Translations under genes and position numbers: made by a program
Source: DATLGB01 sp038258425
GTDB taxonomy: Bacteria > Actinomycetota > Thermoleophilia > Solirubrobacterales > Solirubrobacteraceae
Length of the DNA: 64,000 nucleotides
NCBI GenBank assembly: GCA_038258425.1
Contig: JBBSPV010000006.1
Span: forward strand, 41,675-105,674
Direction of reading: 5' to 3'
Shown: in pieces, positions 24,977-32,425 of the stretch
How the letters are laid out: each line of letters begins with the position of its first letter
Numbering within the stretch: position 1 is the first letter of the stretch
Notes under the pieces: model-generated
Database searches by the model: none
What the model was told of the DNA's origin: nothing
Seen by the model: the letters and a program-made list of their open reading frames with translations, nothing else

Positions 24977-26758
24977 GTGTCCGCCCCTCGCCCCCCTGAC
25001 TCGCCGGCCCGATCGAGCGTCTCTCCGGACGTGGTGCGCAACTATCGGCCGCAGCTGACCGCGGGCGAGGACGCCATCGACCCGGCCACGTGGGCCGGCT
25101 CGGTTCCTCACGCCACCGGCATCGCCCCGCGCGTGCGCGTCGGCCGCGACCGGTGGTTCAACCTGCTGTGGCTGCTCCCGATCGGGTTCCTGGCGCTGAT
25201 CGTCGCGATTGCCGTCGCCAAGGGCCTGCGCGGGGAGGCATCGGTGCAGCGCTTCATCGAGCGGTATCCCGGCACCCTCAGCTCCTCGCGCTCACGGGGA
25301 ACGACCGGCTTCCCCGTCTGGGCGCGATGGGAGCACTTCTTCAACGTGTTCTTCCTGATCTTCATCCTTCGCTCCGGCCTCCAGATCCTCTCCGACCACC
25401 CGCGGCTGTACTGGACGCGGCATTCCACTCCCGGCCGAGACTGGTTCCGGATCCAGAAGCCGGTGCCCAGCGACCCACTCTGGACCGCCAAGCAGGACTC
25501 GATCAGCCTTCCGGGGCAGGTCGGTCTTCCGGGGCTTCGCCATTCCATCGGACTCGCGCGCTGGTGGCATCTCGGGATCGACACATTCTGGCTGCTCAAC
25601 GGCGTGATCTTCGTCGCCCTGCTGTTCGCGACCGGCCGGTGGGAGCGCATCGTGCCCACCACCTGGGACGTCTTCCCCAACGCGCTCTCCGGGCTGATCC
25701 AGTACCTCTCGCTGAACTGGCCGACCGACAACGGCTGGGTGGCGTACAACAGCCTGCAGCAGCTCGCCTACTTCATCACCGTGTTCGTCGCCGCGCCGGT
25801 CGCCCTGGTCACCGGCCTCGGAATGTCGCCGGCGCTGTCCACGCGCTTCAAGCGAGTCAGCACGGTCTTCAGCATCCAGACCGCCCGCTCGCTGCACTTC
25901 CTCGTCTTCGCCTGGTTTGCGACCTTCATCGTGATCCACGTCTTCTTCGTGTTCACCACCGGCCTGCTCGTCAACCTCAACCACATCCACGCAGGACGCG
26001 ACGACGAGAGCTGGATCGGGCTCGCGCTCTTCGTCGCGTCGATGGTCGTCCTCATCGTCGGCTGGGTCGCCGCGACGCCGTTCACGATCCGCCACCCCAG
26101 GATCGTGCAACGCGCCGGCCAGGCGATCGTCGGCCCCGTCCAGCACCTGTTCGAGCACGTCGACCCCAAGCCCGGCCAGTACAGCGAGGACGACATCTCG
26201 CCCTACTTCTGGCACAACGGCCAGTATCCCGACTCCGACGAATACAAGGCACTCTTCGAGAACCACTTCGTCGACTATCGGCTGAGCATCAACGGGCTGG
26301 TCGAGCATCCCGTCGAGCTCGCCCTGGCCGAGTTGCGGGCGCTGGCCCACCATGAGCAGATCACCCAGCACTTCTGCATCCAGGGCTGGTCCGGTGTCGC
26401 CAAGTGGGGCGGCGTCTCGATGCAGACCATCGTCGGGCTCGTCAAGCCTCGACCCGAGGCGAAGTGGGTCGTCTTCTACTCCCTCGGCGACGGGCCCGAC
26501 AAGGGCATCTACTACGACGCGCACCCCATCGAGCACATGAGCCATCACCTCACGATGCTCGCCTACGACATGAACGACGAGCCGCTCTCATTCGGTCACG
26601 GCGCGCCGCTGCGACTGCGCAACGAGAATGAGCTCGGCTTCAAGCAGGTCAAGTGGCTCAAGGGCATCGAGTTCGTCGCCCACTTCTCCGAGGTCGGCGG
26701 CGGTCAGGGCGGCTACAACCAGGACCACGAGTTCTTCGGGTACCGACAGTCCATCTGA
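24977..26758 (+). CDS. cytochrome b561-like domain fused to sulfite-oxidase-fold (MsrP/YedY-like) molybdoenzyme
   Basis: A 593-residue protein joining two modules. The N-terminal two thirds hold several transmembrane helices of a di-haem cytochrome b type with helix histidines (RWEHFFNVFFLIFI, RWWHLGIDTFWLLN, HFLVFAWFATFIVIHVFF). The C-terminal third (from about residue 410) is a molybdopterin oxidoreductase domain: YRLSINGLVEHPVELALAEL, the molybdenum-ligand Cys C467 in HFCIQGWSGVAKWGGV, then YYDAHPIEHMSHHLTMLAYD. It looks like a one-chain version of the MsrQ-MsrP pair, which repairs methionine sulfoxide or reduces S- and N-oxides. No twin-Arg signal is present, so the side of the membrane on which the catalytic domain sits is uncertain. 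Start GTG 24977 fits the leaderless promoter. It diverges from the reductase-transaldolase operon. Confidence 0.75.
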   Translation: MSAPRPPDSPARSSVSPDVVRNYRPQLTAGEDAIDPATWAGSVPHATGIAPRVRVGRDRWFNLLWLLPIGFLALIVAIAVAKGLRGEASVQRFIERYPGTLSSSRSRGTTGFPVWARWEHFFNVFFLIFILRSGLQILSDHPRLYWTRHSTPGRDWFRIQKPVPSDPLWTAKQDSISLPGQVGLPGLRHSIGLARWWHLGIDTFWLLNGVIFVALLFATGRWERIVPTTWDVFPNALSGLIQYLSLNWPTDNGWVAYNSLQQLAYFITVFVAAPVALVTGLGMSPALSTRFKRVSTVFSIQTARSLHFLVFAWFATFIVIHVFFVFTTGLLVNLNHIHAGRDDESWIGLALFVASMVVLIVGWVAATPFTIRHPRIVQRAGQAIVGPVQHLFEHVDPKPGQYSEDDISPYFWHNGQYPDSDEYKALFENHFVDYRLSINGLVEHPVELALAELRALAHHEQITQHFCIQGWSGVAKWGGVSMQTIVGLVKPRPEAKWVVFYSLGDGPDKGIYYDAHPIEHMSHHLTMLAYDMNDEPLSFGHGAPLRLRNENELGFKQVKWLKGIEFVAHFSEVGGGQGGYNQDHEFFGYRQSI

Positions 26759-26792
26759 GCACTCCCGCCCGCCAACGACACAGGAAACCCGG

Positions 26793-27182
26793 ATGAACAG
26801 CTGGAACGTCAACGACCTGGAGCTCAAGGCCCACGCTCCACAGATCCTCTCCTCGACGAGGGATGCCCGCGCGATCGCCTTGGCCATCCCGGCCGGTGAG
26901 AGCCTTCAAGACCACCAGGTGCACGAACGCGCGTGGGTCTCGATCCTCAGCGGCGAGGCCGAGATCACCACGACTGCGGGCGAGCGGATCACCGGCACGC
27001 CGGGACAGGTGGTGGAGTTCGCGCCCGGTGAGCGGCACGCCGTGCACGCCGTCTCGGATACGCGCCTGCTCCTGCTCCTGACGCCGTGGCCGGGTGCCGG
27101 ACACCCTGGAGCCATGACGCTCGAGGACAAGGAACACGCGGTCGAGCACGCCGCCGAGCACGCCGCCGAGCGGCGCACGTGA
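26793..27182 (+). CDS. cupin-domain protein
   Basis: A 129-residue single-domain cupin. The first cupin motif corresponds to DHQVHERAWVSILSGEAEI and the second to GQVVEFAPGERHAVHAVSD. His residues in each could hold a metal. The C-terminal tail is helical and rich in repeated HAVEHAAEHAAERR, a possible metal-binding or coiled extension. It lies 34 bp after the molybdoenzyme gene with AGGAAACC before the ATG, and is probably co-transcribed. Substrate unknown. Confidence 0.8.
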   Translation: MNSWNVNDLELKAHAPQILSSTRDARAIALAIPAGESLQDHQVHERAWVSILSGEAEITTTAGERITGTPGQVVEFAPGERHAVHAVSDTRLLLLLTPWPGAGHPGAMTLEDKEHAVEHAAEHAAERRT

Positions 27183-27210
27183 TCAGACGCCGCGGACGCG
27201 GCCGCGGGAG

Positions 27211-27250
27211 CCGACGTCGCGCGCCATCTCGCGCGCAGCGCCTTCCTCTC
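27211..27250. repeat. 40-bp direct repeat, copy 2 (fossil LAL regulator fragment)
   Basis: Identical over 40 bases to 12265-12304 in the LAL gene and in the same orientation. On the minus strand it again can read EEGAAREMARDVG, with recognisable but diverged flanks (about 40 bp on the upstream-coding side), then a stop. No full LAL gene exists here. It looks like a remnant of a second LAL gene or the scar of a rearrangement. Confidence 0.9.
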
Positions 27251-27267
27251 TCCAGCATCTGCGACGC

Positions 27268-27666
27268 CTACGTCACGCACAGGGAGGCGGTCGACCGACC
27301 AGCGGTACTCGCCCACCGCCACCTCGTGGACGATTTGTGCGAGACGGTCGCATGAACGACCGTACGGCCGAGCTCGAGCGCTTCTAGGCGACGGGGTCCG
27401 AAGACCTTCGGCGAGCCGTCGCGGCGAACGTCAATACGACGGACGATATGGTCATCGAGGACGCCCTGCCAGTTCGCGCGGATGACCCCCGTCCGCCGAC
27501 CCGATGTCGATCTGGATGACCCTGGTGCTTCGTGGCTGGCCACGGTGGCGATACGCCAGGGCTGGCGTTCGGCGAGCGTCCGTCTCGCCGTTCCATCTGG
27601 AGCTTCTCGGGGGTTCGACCCCGCCCCGCTGGAACTGGCCGAGCCGCCCTCGCCGAGGGCAGACAC
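27268..27666 (-). CDS. doubtful ORF/possible gene remnant
   Basis: A 132-codon open frame on the minus strand in the 549-bp gap between the cupin and racemase genes. Only its second half looks protein-like: VIRANWQGVLDDHIVRRID, VRRDGSPKVFGPRRLEALEL and TVVHATVSHKSSTRWRW. The first half is Ser/Gly/Arg-rich and shadows the start of the racemase frame. No family is recognised and no good start is visible. It may be the 3' end of a decayed gene. Confidence 0.25.
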   Translation of the reverse strand: MSALGEGGSASSSGAGSNPREAPDGTARRTLAERQPWRIATVASHEAPGSSRSTSGRRTGVIRANWQGVLDDHIVRRIDVRRDGSPKVFGPRRLEALELGRTVVHATVSHKSSTRWRWASTAGRSTASLCVT

Positions 27667-27731
27667 GGAGTCTCTCGCACTGGCTCGTCCGGAGCACCAG
27701 CGTCGTCTGGGCTTCGTCCAGCGCTACGGCG

Positions 27732-28424
27732 ATGAAGCGCATCGGTCTCCTCGGCGGGATGAGCTGGGAGTCCTCAGCGGAGTACTACCGCCTGCTCAAC
27801 GAGGCGGTGCGCGACCGCCTCGGGGGACTGCATTCAGCTGACTGTGTGATGCACAGCGTGGATTTTGCGACGGTCGAGATTCTCCAGCGCGAGGACCGCT
27901 GGGACGATGCGGCGCGGCTTCTGACCGAGCACGCCCAAGGTCTCGAGCGCGGCGGCGCGCAGTGCCTGGTGTTGTGCAAGAACACCATGCACCGCGTCGC
28001 CGACGAGATCCAGGCCGGTACCGGGATCCCGCTTCTTCACATCGCGGACGCCACCGCGGCACGGATCCGCGCCGCCGGCATCGCACACATCGGCCTGCTG
28101 GCGACGCGCTACACGATGGAACAGGACTTCTACCGGGGCCGACTCGCCATGCGGCACGGCATCGAGATGATCGTGCCGCCCGAGCCAGACCTCACGCTCA
28201 TACACGACGTCATCTACGACGAACTCTGCCAAGGCCGGATCCTCGACGGGTCACGCGGCCGATACCGGCGCATCATCAGCGACCTCGAGGCCGCGGGAGT
28301 CGAGGGCATCATCTTCGGCTGCACCGAGGTCGACCTCCTGGTCGGGCCCGAGGATGCCGCAGTCCCAGTGTTCGATACGACCCGAATCCATATGGAGGCA
28401 GCCGTGGACTGGGCAACCGGATGA
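27732..28424 (+). CDS. aspartate/glutamate racemase family protein
   Basis: A 230-residue amino-acid racemase of the aspartate racemase (RacX/YgeA) family, which epimerises an amino acid with two cysteines. The start KRIGLLGGMSWESSAEYYR is diagnostic. The two catalytic cysteines sit in LVLCKNTMHRVAD and IIFGCTEVDLLVG. ATG 27732 begins exactly at the conserved start. The next gene's ATG overlaps the stop (ATGA). The substrate (Asp, Glu or a broader set) cannot be decided. Confidence 0.9.
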   Translation: MKRIGLLGGMSWESSAEYYRLLNEAVRDRLGGLHSADCVMHSVDFATVEILQREDRWDDAARLLTEHAQGLERGGAQCLVLCKNTMHRVADEIQAGTGIPLLHIADATAARIRAAGIAHIGLLATRYTMEQDFYRGRLAMRHGIEMIVPPEPDLTLIHDVIYDELCQGRILDGSRGRYRRIISDLEAAGVEGIIFGCTEVDLLVGPEDAAVPVFDTTRIHMEAAVDWATG

Positions 28425-28951
28425 ACGCACATGCCGAAGAGCGAGACGACTGTGGTGCAGGTAGCTCGTCGGCCGGGACGACGCGCGTCGGTCGATCCAC
28501 CTTTGGCCCGGCGCCCGGAACTGACAATCCGCGCACGGCGCGTGATGTTGTGATCGCCGGCGGAGCCGCCGCGATCCTGAGCGGACTTCCCTCGACCGTA
28601 CACGCCCTCCTACGGCGTCAGGATCCGCTCGAGGGCGCCCTAGCCGCCGGAACACTCCTGCTGCCGGAAGAGCGCCGCGCCGCTCGGCTGCTCCCCGCCG
28701 CGACCATCGTGCACCTGACGCTCTCCATCGGCTGGGCTGCGGTGCTGACCCGCGTGCTTCCCGAGCGGCGCCTCCCCCGCTCCGCCACGCTCGCCGGTCT
28801 CGGGATCGCCGCGCTGGATCTCGGCCTCATCGGACGGCGCTTCCCGGCCATCCGGGCGCTGTCGCCAGGGCCGCAGGTCGCCGATCACCTCGTCTACGCC
28901 TGGACGGTCGCCGCCGTTCTAGCGTCGCGGCGCTCAACAGATAGCGGCTAA
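28421..28951 (+). CDS. predicted membrane protein of unknown function
   Basis: A 176-residue protein coupled to the racemase by an ATGA overlap. The N-terminal 45 residues are polar. Hydrophobic segments follow: VVIAGGAAAILSGLPSTVHAL, LLPAATIVHLTLSIGWAAVL, ATLAGLGIAALDLGLI, and DHLVYAWTVAAVLA. Four short helices are likely. I do not recognise a named family. It ends before the hairpin at 29009-29044. Confidence 0.65.
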   Translation: MNAHAEERDDCGAGSSSAGTTRVGRSTFGPAPGTDNPRTARDVVIAGGAAAILSGLPSTVHALLRRQDPLEGALAAGTLLLPEERRAARLLPAATIVHLTLSIGWAAVLTRVLPERRLPRSATLAGLGIAALDLGLIGRRFPAIRALSPGPQVADHLVYAWTVAAVLASRRSTDSG

Positions 28952-29008
28952 GAGCTGCAGGGCGTGCGTCCTGGCCGATCTCCGGGGGCGACATTGCTCG
29001 CCTGTGGT

Positions 29009-29044
29009 CCCGGGCTCATGCGCGCGCCTGAGCGGGAGCCCGGG
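29009..29044. terminator. hairpin between convergent genes
   Basis: CCCGGGCTC at 29009-29017 pairs perfectly with GAGCCCGGG at 29036-29044, loop 18 nt, between the 3' ends of the membrane-protein gene (+) and the DUF4389 gene (-). A likely two-way terminator without U-tract. Confidence 0.45.
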
Positions 29045-29069
29045 TGCTGCGTCGCAGGTGGAAGGAACG

Positions 29070-29687
29070 TCACGGTGCGAGCCGGAACGGCGGATACTCG
29101 TCGGTGACGAGGATGAACGCGTATGCGGTGACGCGGTTCGTCCAGCGGCCGACGCCGACCAAGTAGTCGAAGAGTCCGCGCGGGAAGCGTCCGGTGAACA
29201 GGATCGCGACCCACGCGATGAGCACCGCGACCAGCCCGCCGAGGTAGAGGATCGCGAGCACGATGTAGTGCGGGATCGCGAGCAGCCACTTCACGAGCGG
29301 CAGCCAGCGGTTCAGCCCCTCGGGCTGTGGCAGGTCGAGGCGGACGCCTTGCTGCTCGTCGGTGGAGGGGTAGCGGTCGTCCATGAGCGCCATATAGACG
29401 CCGACGCGGTTCTGGAAGCGCAGCATCTCGACGTTGAAGTCGTACCACCAGCGCGGGTACTTCTCGCGGAAGACGAGCATCAGCAGCGGCGGCAGGAAGA
29501 GGAGCGCGGAGCCGCTGGCCACCACGGTCTTCGTGTCGCCGACGTCGGTGGCGACGGTCAGGCCGCCGATGGCCGTGAGCACGGCCACGATCGGGATCGC
29601 TGTGAGGATGCGGAAGAAGCTGGTGAGCCGGTTGAGCTGGCGGTCGGGGTACTCGACCTCGAACCGCACTGGAAAAGGCTGGGTCAT
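29070..29687 (-). CDS. DUF4389 membrane protein
   Basis: A 205-residue DUF4389 protein. It begins FPVRFEVEYPDRQLNRLTSFF-RILTAIPI, has two N-terminal helices, then the conserved LVFREKYPRWWYDFNVEMLRF and the loop VYMALMDDRYPSTDEQQGV. The second half has helices with LLAIPHYIVLAILYLGGLVA and WVAILFTGRFPRGLFDYLVG. The function is unknown. It follows a 76-residue membrane-protein gene by 12 bp, and both follow the TrxB-like gene, so one transcript is likely. Confidence 0.88.
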   Translation of the reverse strand: MTQPFPVRFEVEYPDRQLNRLTSFFRILTAIPIVAVLTAIGGLTVATDVGDTKTVVASGSALLFLPPLLMLVFREKYPRWWYDFNVEMLRFQNRVGVYMALMDDRYPSTDEQQGVRLDLPQPEGLNRWLPLVKWLLAIPHYIVLAILYLGGLVAVLIAWVAILFTGRFPRGLFDYLVGVGRWTNRVTAYAFILVTDEYPPFRLAP

Positions 29688-29699
29688 CGGAGCGTCCTT

Positions 29700-29930
29700 T
29701 CAGGAGTGCTGGGTGAGATGAGCGTGTGCTCGGTGCAGGCGTGGCATGAGCCCGTAGATGACGATCGGCACGGCGATGGTCGCGAGCACCAGCGTCCGGG
29801 TCACCGTCTGCATGGTCGCCAGCCAATCGCCAAGGACGACGTTGAGCACCGTGAGGGTCGGGAAGACGCAGAGCCAGATCATGACGGCGAGCTGGTGACG
29901 GCTGGGTGCGGGGTTGTGCGGGGGGGTCAT
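29700..29930 (-). CDS. small two-helix membrane protein
   Basis: A 76-residue protein with two hydrophobic segments, LAVMIWLCVFPTLTVLNVVLG and TLVLATIAVPIVIYGLMPRL, and a His-containing tail HRAHAHLTQHS. The layout resembles the small inner-membrane proteins found beside antibiotic-monooxygenase or redox genes, but I assign no family. ATG 29930 has GGAGAACCC-like purines upstream. It lies 18 bp after the TrxB-like gene. Confidence 0.65.
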   Translation of the reverse strand: MTPPHNPAPSRHQLAVMIWLCVFPTLTVLNVVLGDWLATMQTVTRTLVLATIAVPIVIYGLMPRLHRAHAHLTQHS

Positions 29931-29948
29931 GGGTTCTCCGTTCTGTTT

Positions 29949-30869
29949 TCAGGCAGCGGTGTGTTGAAGCGCGGCGTGGATCTCGTGCTTGACGAGTTCG
30001 GTGTTGATCGCGATGGCGACGGCGGATCCTTCGCCGGCGGCGGTGATCACCTGGGCGCGGGGGTTGCTGGCGTTGCCGGCTGCCCAGACGCCCGGCACGC
30101 TCGTGCGCCCCTCGGCCTCGGCGCGGACGAGCCCGTCGGCCAGCGTCTCGCAACCAAGCGCTGCGGTGAGCCCCCCGGCGTGAGTGCGCAGCGCAGGCCG
30201 GATGAAGACGGCGGCGCGGCTGATGGTGCGACCGTCGGCGAGCTGCACGGCGTGCAGGCGGTCGTCCTCGACCACCAGGCGCGCCACGCGCCCGTCGACG
30301 ACGTCGACCCCGCGGGCGACTAGCCCTGCGCGCTCGTCCACGGTGACGGCGAGCGCGTGCGTGAAGAAGACCACGTCGTCGCTCCACTGGCGGATGAGGT
30401 GTGCGTATTCGACGGAGCCCTGACCCGTGCCGAGGACACCGAGCGCCTGGTCTCGCACCTCCCACCCGTGGCAGTACGGGCAGTGCAAGAAGTCGCGTCC
30501 CCAGCGCTCCTGGACGCCCTCGACCTCGGGCAGCTCGTCTATGGCCCCGGTGGCGAGCAGCACGTGCCGGGCGTCGATGGTCGCGCCGCCGGCGAGCTGG
30601 AGCGTGAAGCCCGCGGCCGCGTCCACGACCTGGTCTTCGACGAGCTCGACGTCGTAGCCCCGTACCTCGTCGCGGGCAGCCCGCAGCAAGTCGGCAGGAG
30701 GCATGCCGTCACGCGACAGGAAGCCTTGCATGTGCGCGGCAGGCGCATTGCGCGGCGTCCCGGCGTCGATAACCACGACCCTGCGTCGTGCCCGGCCGAG
30801 GACGAGAGCTGCGCTCAGCCCGGCGGCTCCGCCTCCGACGATCGCGACGTCATGTGTTTCGCAGTTCAT
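29949..30869 (-). CDS. thioredoxin-reductase-like FAD/NAD(P) oxidoreductase
   Basis: A 306-residue flavoprotein of the TrxB-like group. It starts with THDVAIVGGGAAGLSAALVLG, has RNAPAAHMQGFLSRDGMPP, the redox pair in HCPYCHGWEVRDQ, and the C-terminal FAD motif GVWAAGNASNPRAQVITAAGEG. The CPYC pair differs from the CATC of true TrxB. Homologues of this kind often sit beside an XRE-cupin regulator, and one lies divergently 78 bp away here. It may reduce a small thiol protein. The substrate is unproven. Confidence 0.88.
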   Translation of the reverse strand: MNCETHDVAIVGGGAAGLSAALVLGRARRRVVVIDAGTPRNAPAAHMQGFLSRDGMPPADLLRAARDEVRGYDVELVEDQVVDAAAGFTLQLAGGATIDARHVLLATGAIDELPEVEGVQERWGRDFLHCPYCHGWEVRDQALGVLGTGQGSVEYAHLIRQWSDDVVFFTHALAVTVDERAGLVARGVDVVDGRVARLVVEDDRLHAVQLADGRTISRAAVFIRPALRTHAGGLTAALGCETLADGLVRAEAEGRTSVPGVWAAGNASNPRAQVITAAGEGSAVAIAINTELVKHEIHAALQHTAA

Positions 30870-30947
30870 GCTGTCGAGACTGCCCGTGCGCGAAGCGAAT
30901 CGCCAGCTTTGTTGCCGTTTCTGGGAACCGGCGGTAGCGTCGGGCAA

Positions 30948-31526
30948 GTGAGCGACGCAGCGGCGCTGTCGGACGTGCTGGCCAAAGTCGGCCCGCGGCT
31001 CAGGCAACTGCGAGAACACCAGGACCTCACGCTGACGACCGTCGCCGCGAAGACGGGGATCTCGAAGAGCACGTTGTCGCGCCTGGAGAGCGGCCAGCGC
31101 AAGCCGAGCCTCGAGCTCCTGCTCCCGCTGGCCGAGACCTATCACCTCCCTCTCGACCAACTCGTCGGCGCGCCGCCGGCCAGGGAACCCCGGATCCGGA
31201 CCAGGCCCCGCACCCGCAACGGGCGGCTCGTCTATCCGCTCACCCAGCAAGCCACCGGCATGGCCGTGTGGAAGGTTGTGATCCCTCCCGAAGGCGAGCG
31301 CAAGCTCCGGAGCCATCCCGGATACGAGTGGCTCTACGTCCTCTCGGGCGAAATGCGACTGATCCTCGGCGAGCACGACATCACGCTGCACCCAGGCGAA
31401 GTCGCCGAGTTCGACACCAGCCAGCCGCACTGGTTCGGCCCGACGGCTGACGCACCGGTCGAGGTCCTCAGCATCCACGGCACCCAGGGGCAGCGAATGC
31501 ACGTCCGCGCGGCGCCTCGCCCGTAG
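30948..31526 (+). CDS. XRE-family transcriptional regulator with C-terminal cupin
   Basis: A 192-residue regulator. The N-terminal helix-turn-helix (about residues 14-68) reads LRQLREHQDLTLTTVAAKTG, ISKSTLSRLESGQRKPSLEL. The C-terminal cupin has RSHPGYEWLYVLSGEMRLIL and LHPGEVAEFDTSQPHWFGP, likely a small-ligand sensor. GTG 30948 follows a GGGCAA sequence. It diverges from the TrxB-like operon and is the obvious candidate to regulate it and itself. Confidence 0.88.
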   Translation: MSDAAALSDVLAKVGPRLRQLREHQDLTLTTVAAKTGISKSTLSRLESGQRKPSLELLLPLAETYHLPLDQLVGAPPAREPRIRTRPRTRNGRLVYPLTQQATGMAVWKVVIPPEGERKLRSHPGYEWLYVLSGEMRLILGEHDITLHPGEVAEFDTSQPHWFGPTADAPVEVLSIHGTQGQRMHVRAAPRP

Positions 31527-31584
31527 GCACCGGGGTTACCAGGACGTCGGCGGTGGGCTCGCGCAGGATGTCGGGATAGGCCCA

Positions 31585-32084
31585 GTGCGCCACCGGAACG
31601 GCGGCCCCGCCACTCTCGACTTCCTCGTCGAGGACGGCGTCGTCCTCGCTCTGGAATCCGAATGCGCTGAGACCTTCGGCCACCACGAGGCGAAGTTCGC
31701 CCCGTCGTACCACAGGGCCTTGGCGGGCCTCCACGCATCTCGGGCGGGTGAGCACGCCCGGCTGGTCGAGGATCCGCTCCGCTATCGCTTCCTCGACGCT
31801 GCGCAGCTCGTCAAGCACTACGTCGGCCTCCGCAACACGTACCCGAAGCGCCGCGTCCGATTGGTCTACGCGTACTGGCGGCCGCGCAACGCCGTGGACA
31901 TCCTCGCCTGCACGGTGCACGAGGCAGAGGTGGCGGAGTTCGCCGACCGAGTACGCGATCCGAGAGTGGGCTTCAGGCCGCTGCCCTACGACCAGCTCTG
32001 GGACGAGTGGTCCTCACCTGGCCGGCCCGCCTGGCTGAAGAACACGCCAAGATCTTGCGGGGGCGCTACGAGCTGTCCGTCTAA
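31585..32084 (+). pseudogene. 5'-truncated, frameshifted nuclease-like gene
   Basis: The frame opens abruptly with GGPATLDFLVEDGVVLALESE, continues LRYRFLDAAQLVKHYVGLRN and RRVRLVYAYWRPRNAVDI, and reaches YDQLWDEWSS. The D..ES pattern and the LDAAQLVKHYLGL segment resemble an uncharacterised actinobacterial PD-(D/E)XK-like family (restriction-endonuclease-like), from memory. Such proteins have over 100 more N-terminal residues than remain here. Near 32010 the frame breaks; the sister frame gives ARLAEEHAKILRGRYELSV and a TAA at 32082-32084. So it is broken at both ends. Confidence 0.55.
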
Positions 32085-32207
32085 CGGCGCGGCAGCACTG
32101 GAACGGTCGTCCAGCGCGCGCTGATGTTCCGCCAAAGTTCCGCCGAGCTAAACGAGACCGCTGGCCGGCGAACGCGCGAGAGAGCTAGCTCGGCTCTACT
32201 CCGGGAG

Positions 32208-32281
<74 letters not shown>

Positions 32282-32372
32282 GTGACGGCCGCCTGAATGT
32301 AGCGGGCGGCGTGCGGCCGTCCGACGGCGGACGACCCCACCCCCAGAGGTGAAACCTGTCCCCGCAACTCCC

Positions 32373-32401
32373 TAAAGGCGCCGGGGTTCAGGAGGCGTCA
32401 A
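32373..32401 (+). promoter_or_regulatory. possible WhiG/FliA-type promoter upstream of RTX gene
   Basis: TAAAG (32373-32377), 16 bases, GGCGTCAA (32394-32401) loosely fits the sigma-28 pattern TAAAG-N15/16-GCCGATAA (5 of 8 in the -10). The position suits the gene starting at 32426. Confidence 0.25.
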
Positions 32402-32425
32402 CCGATTCACTCTGGAGGTGGAGCC

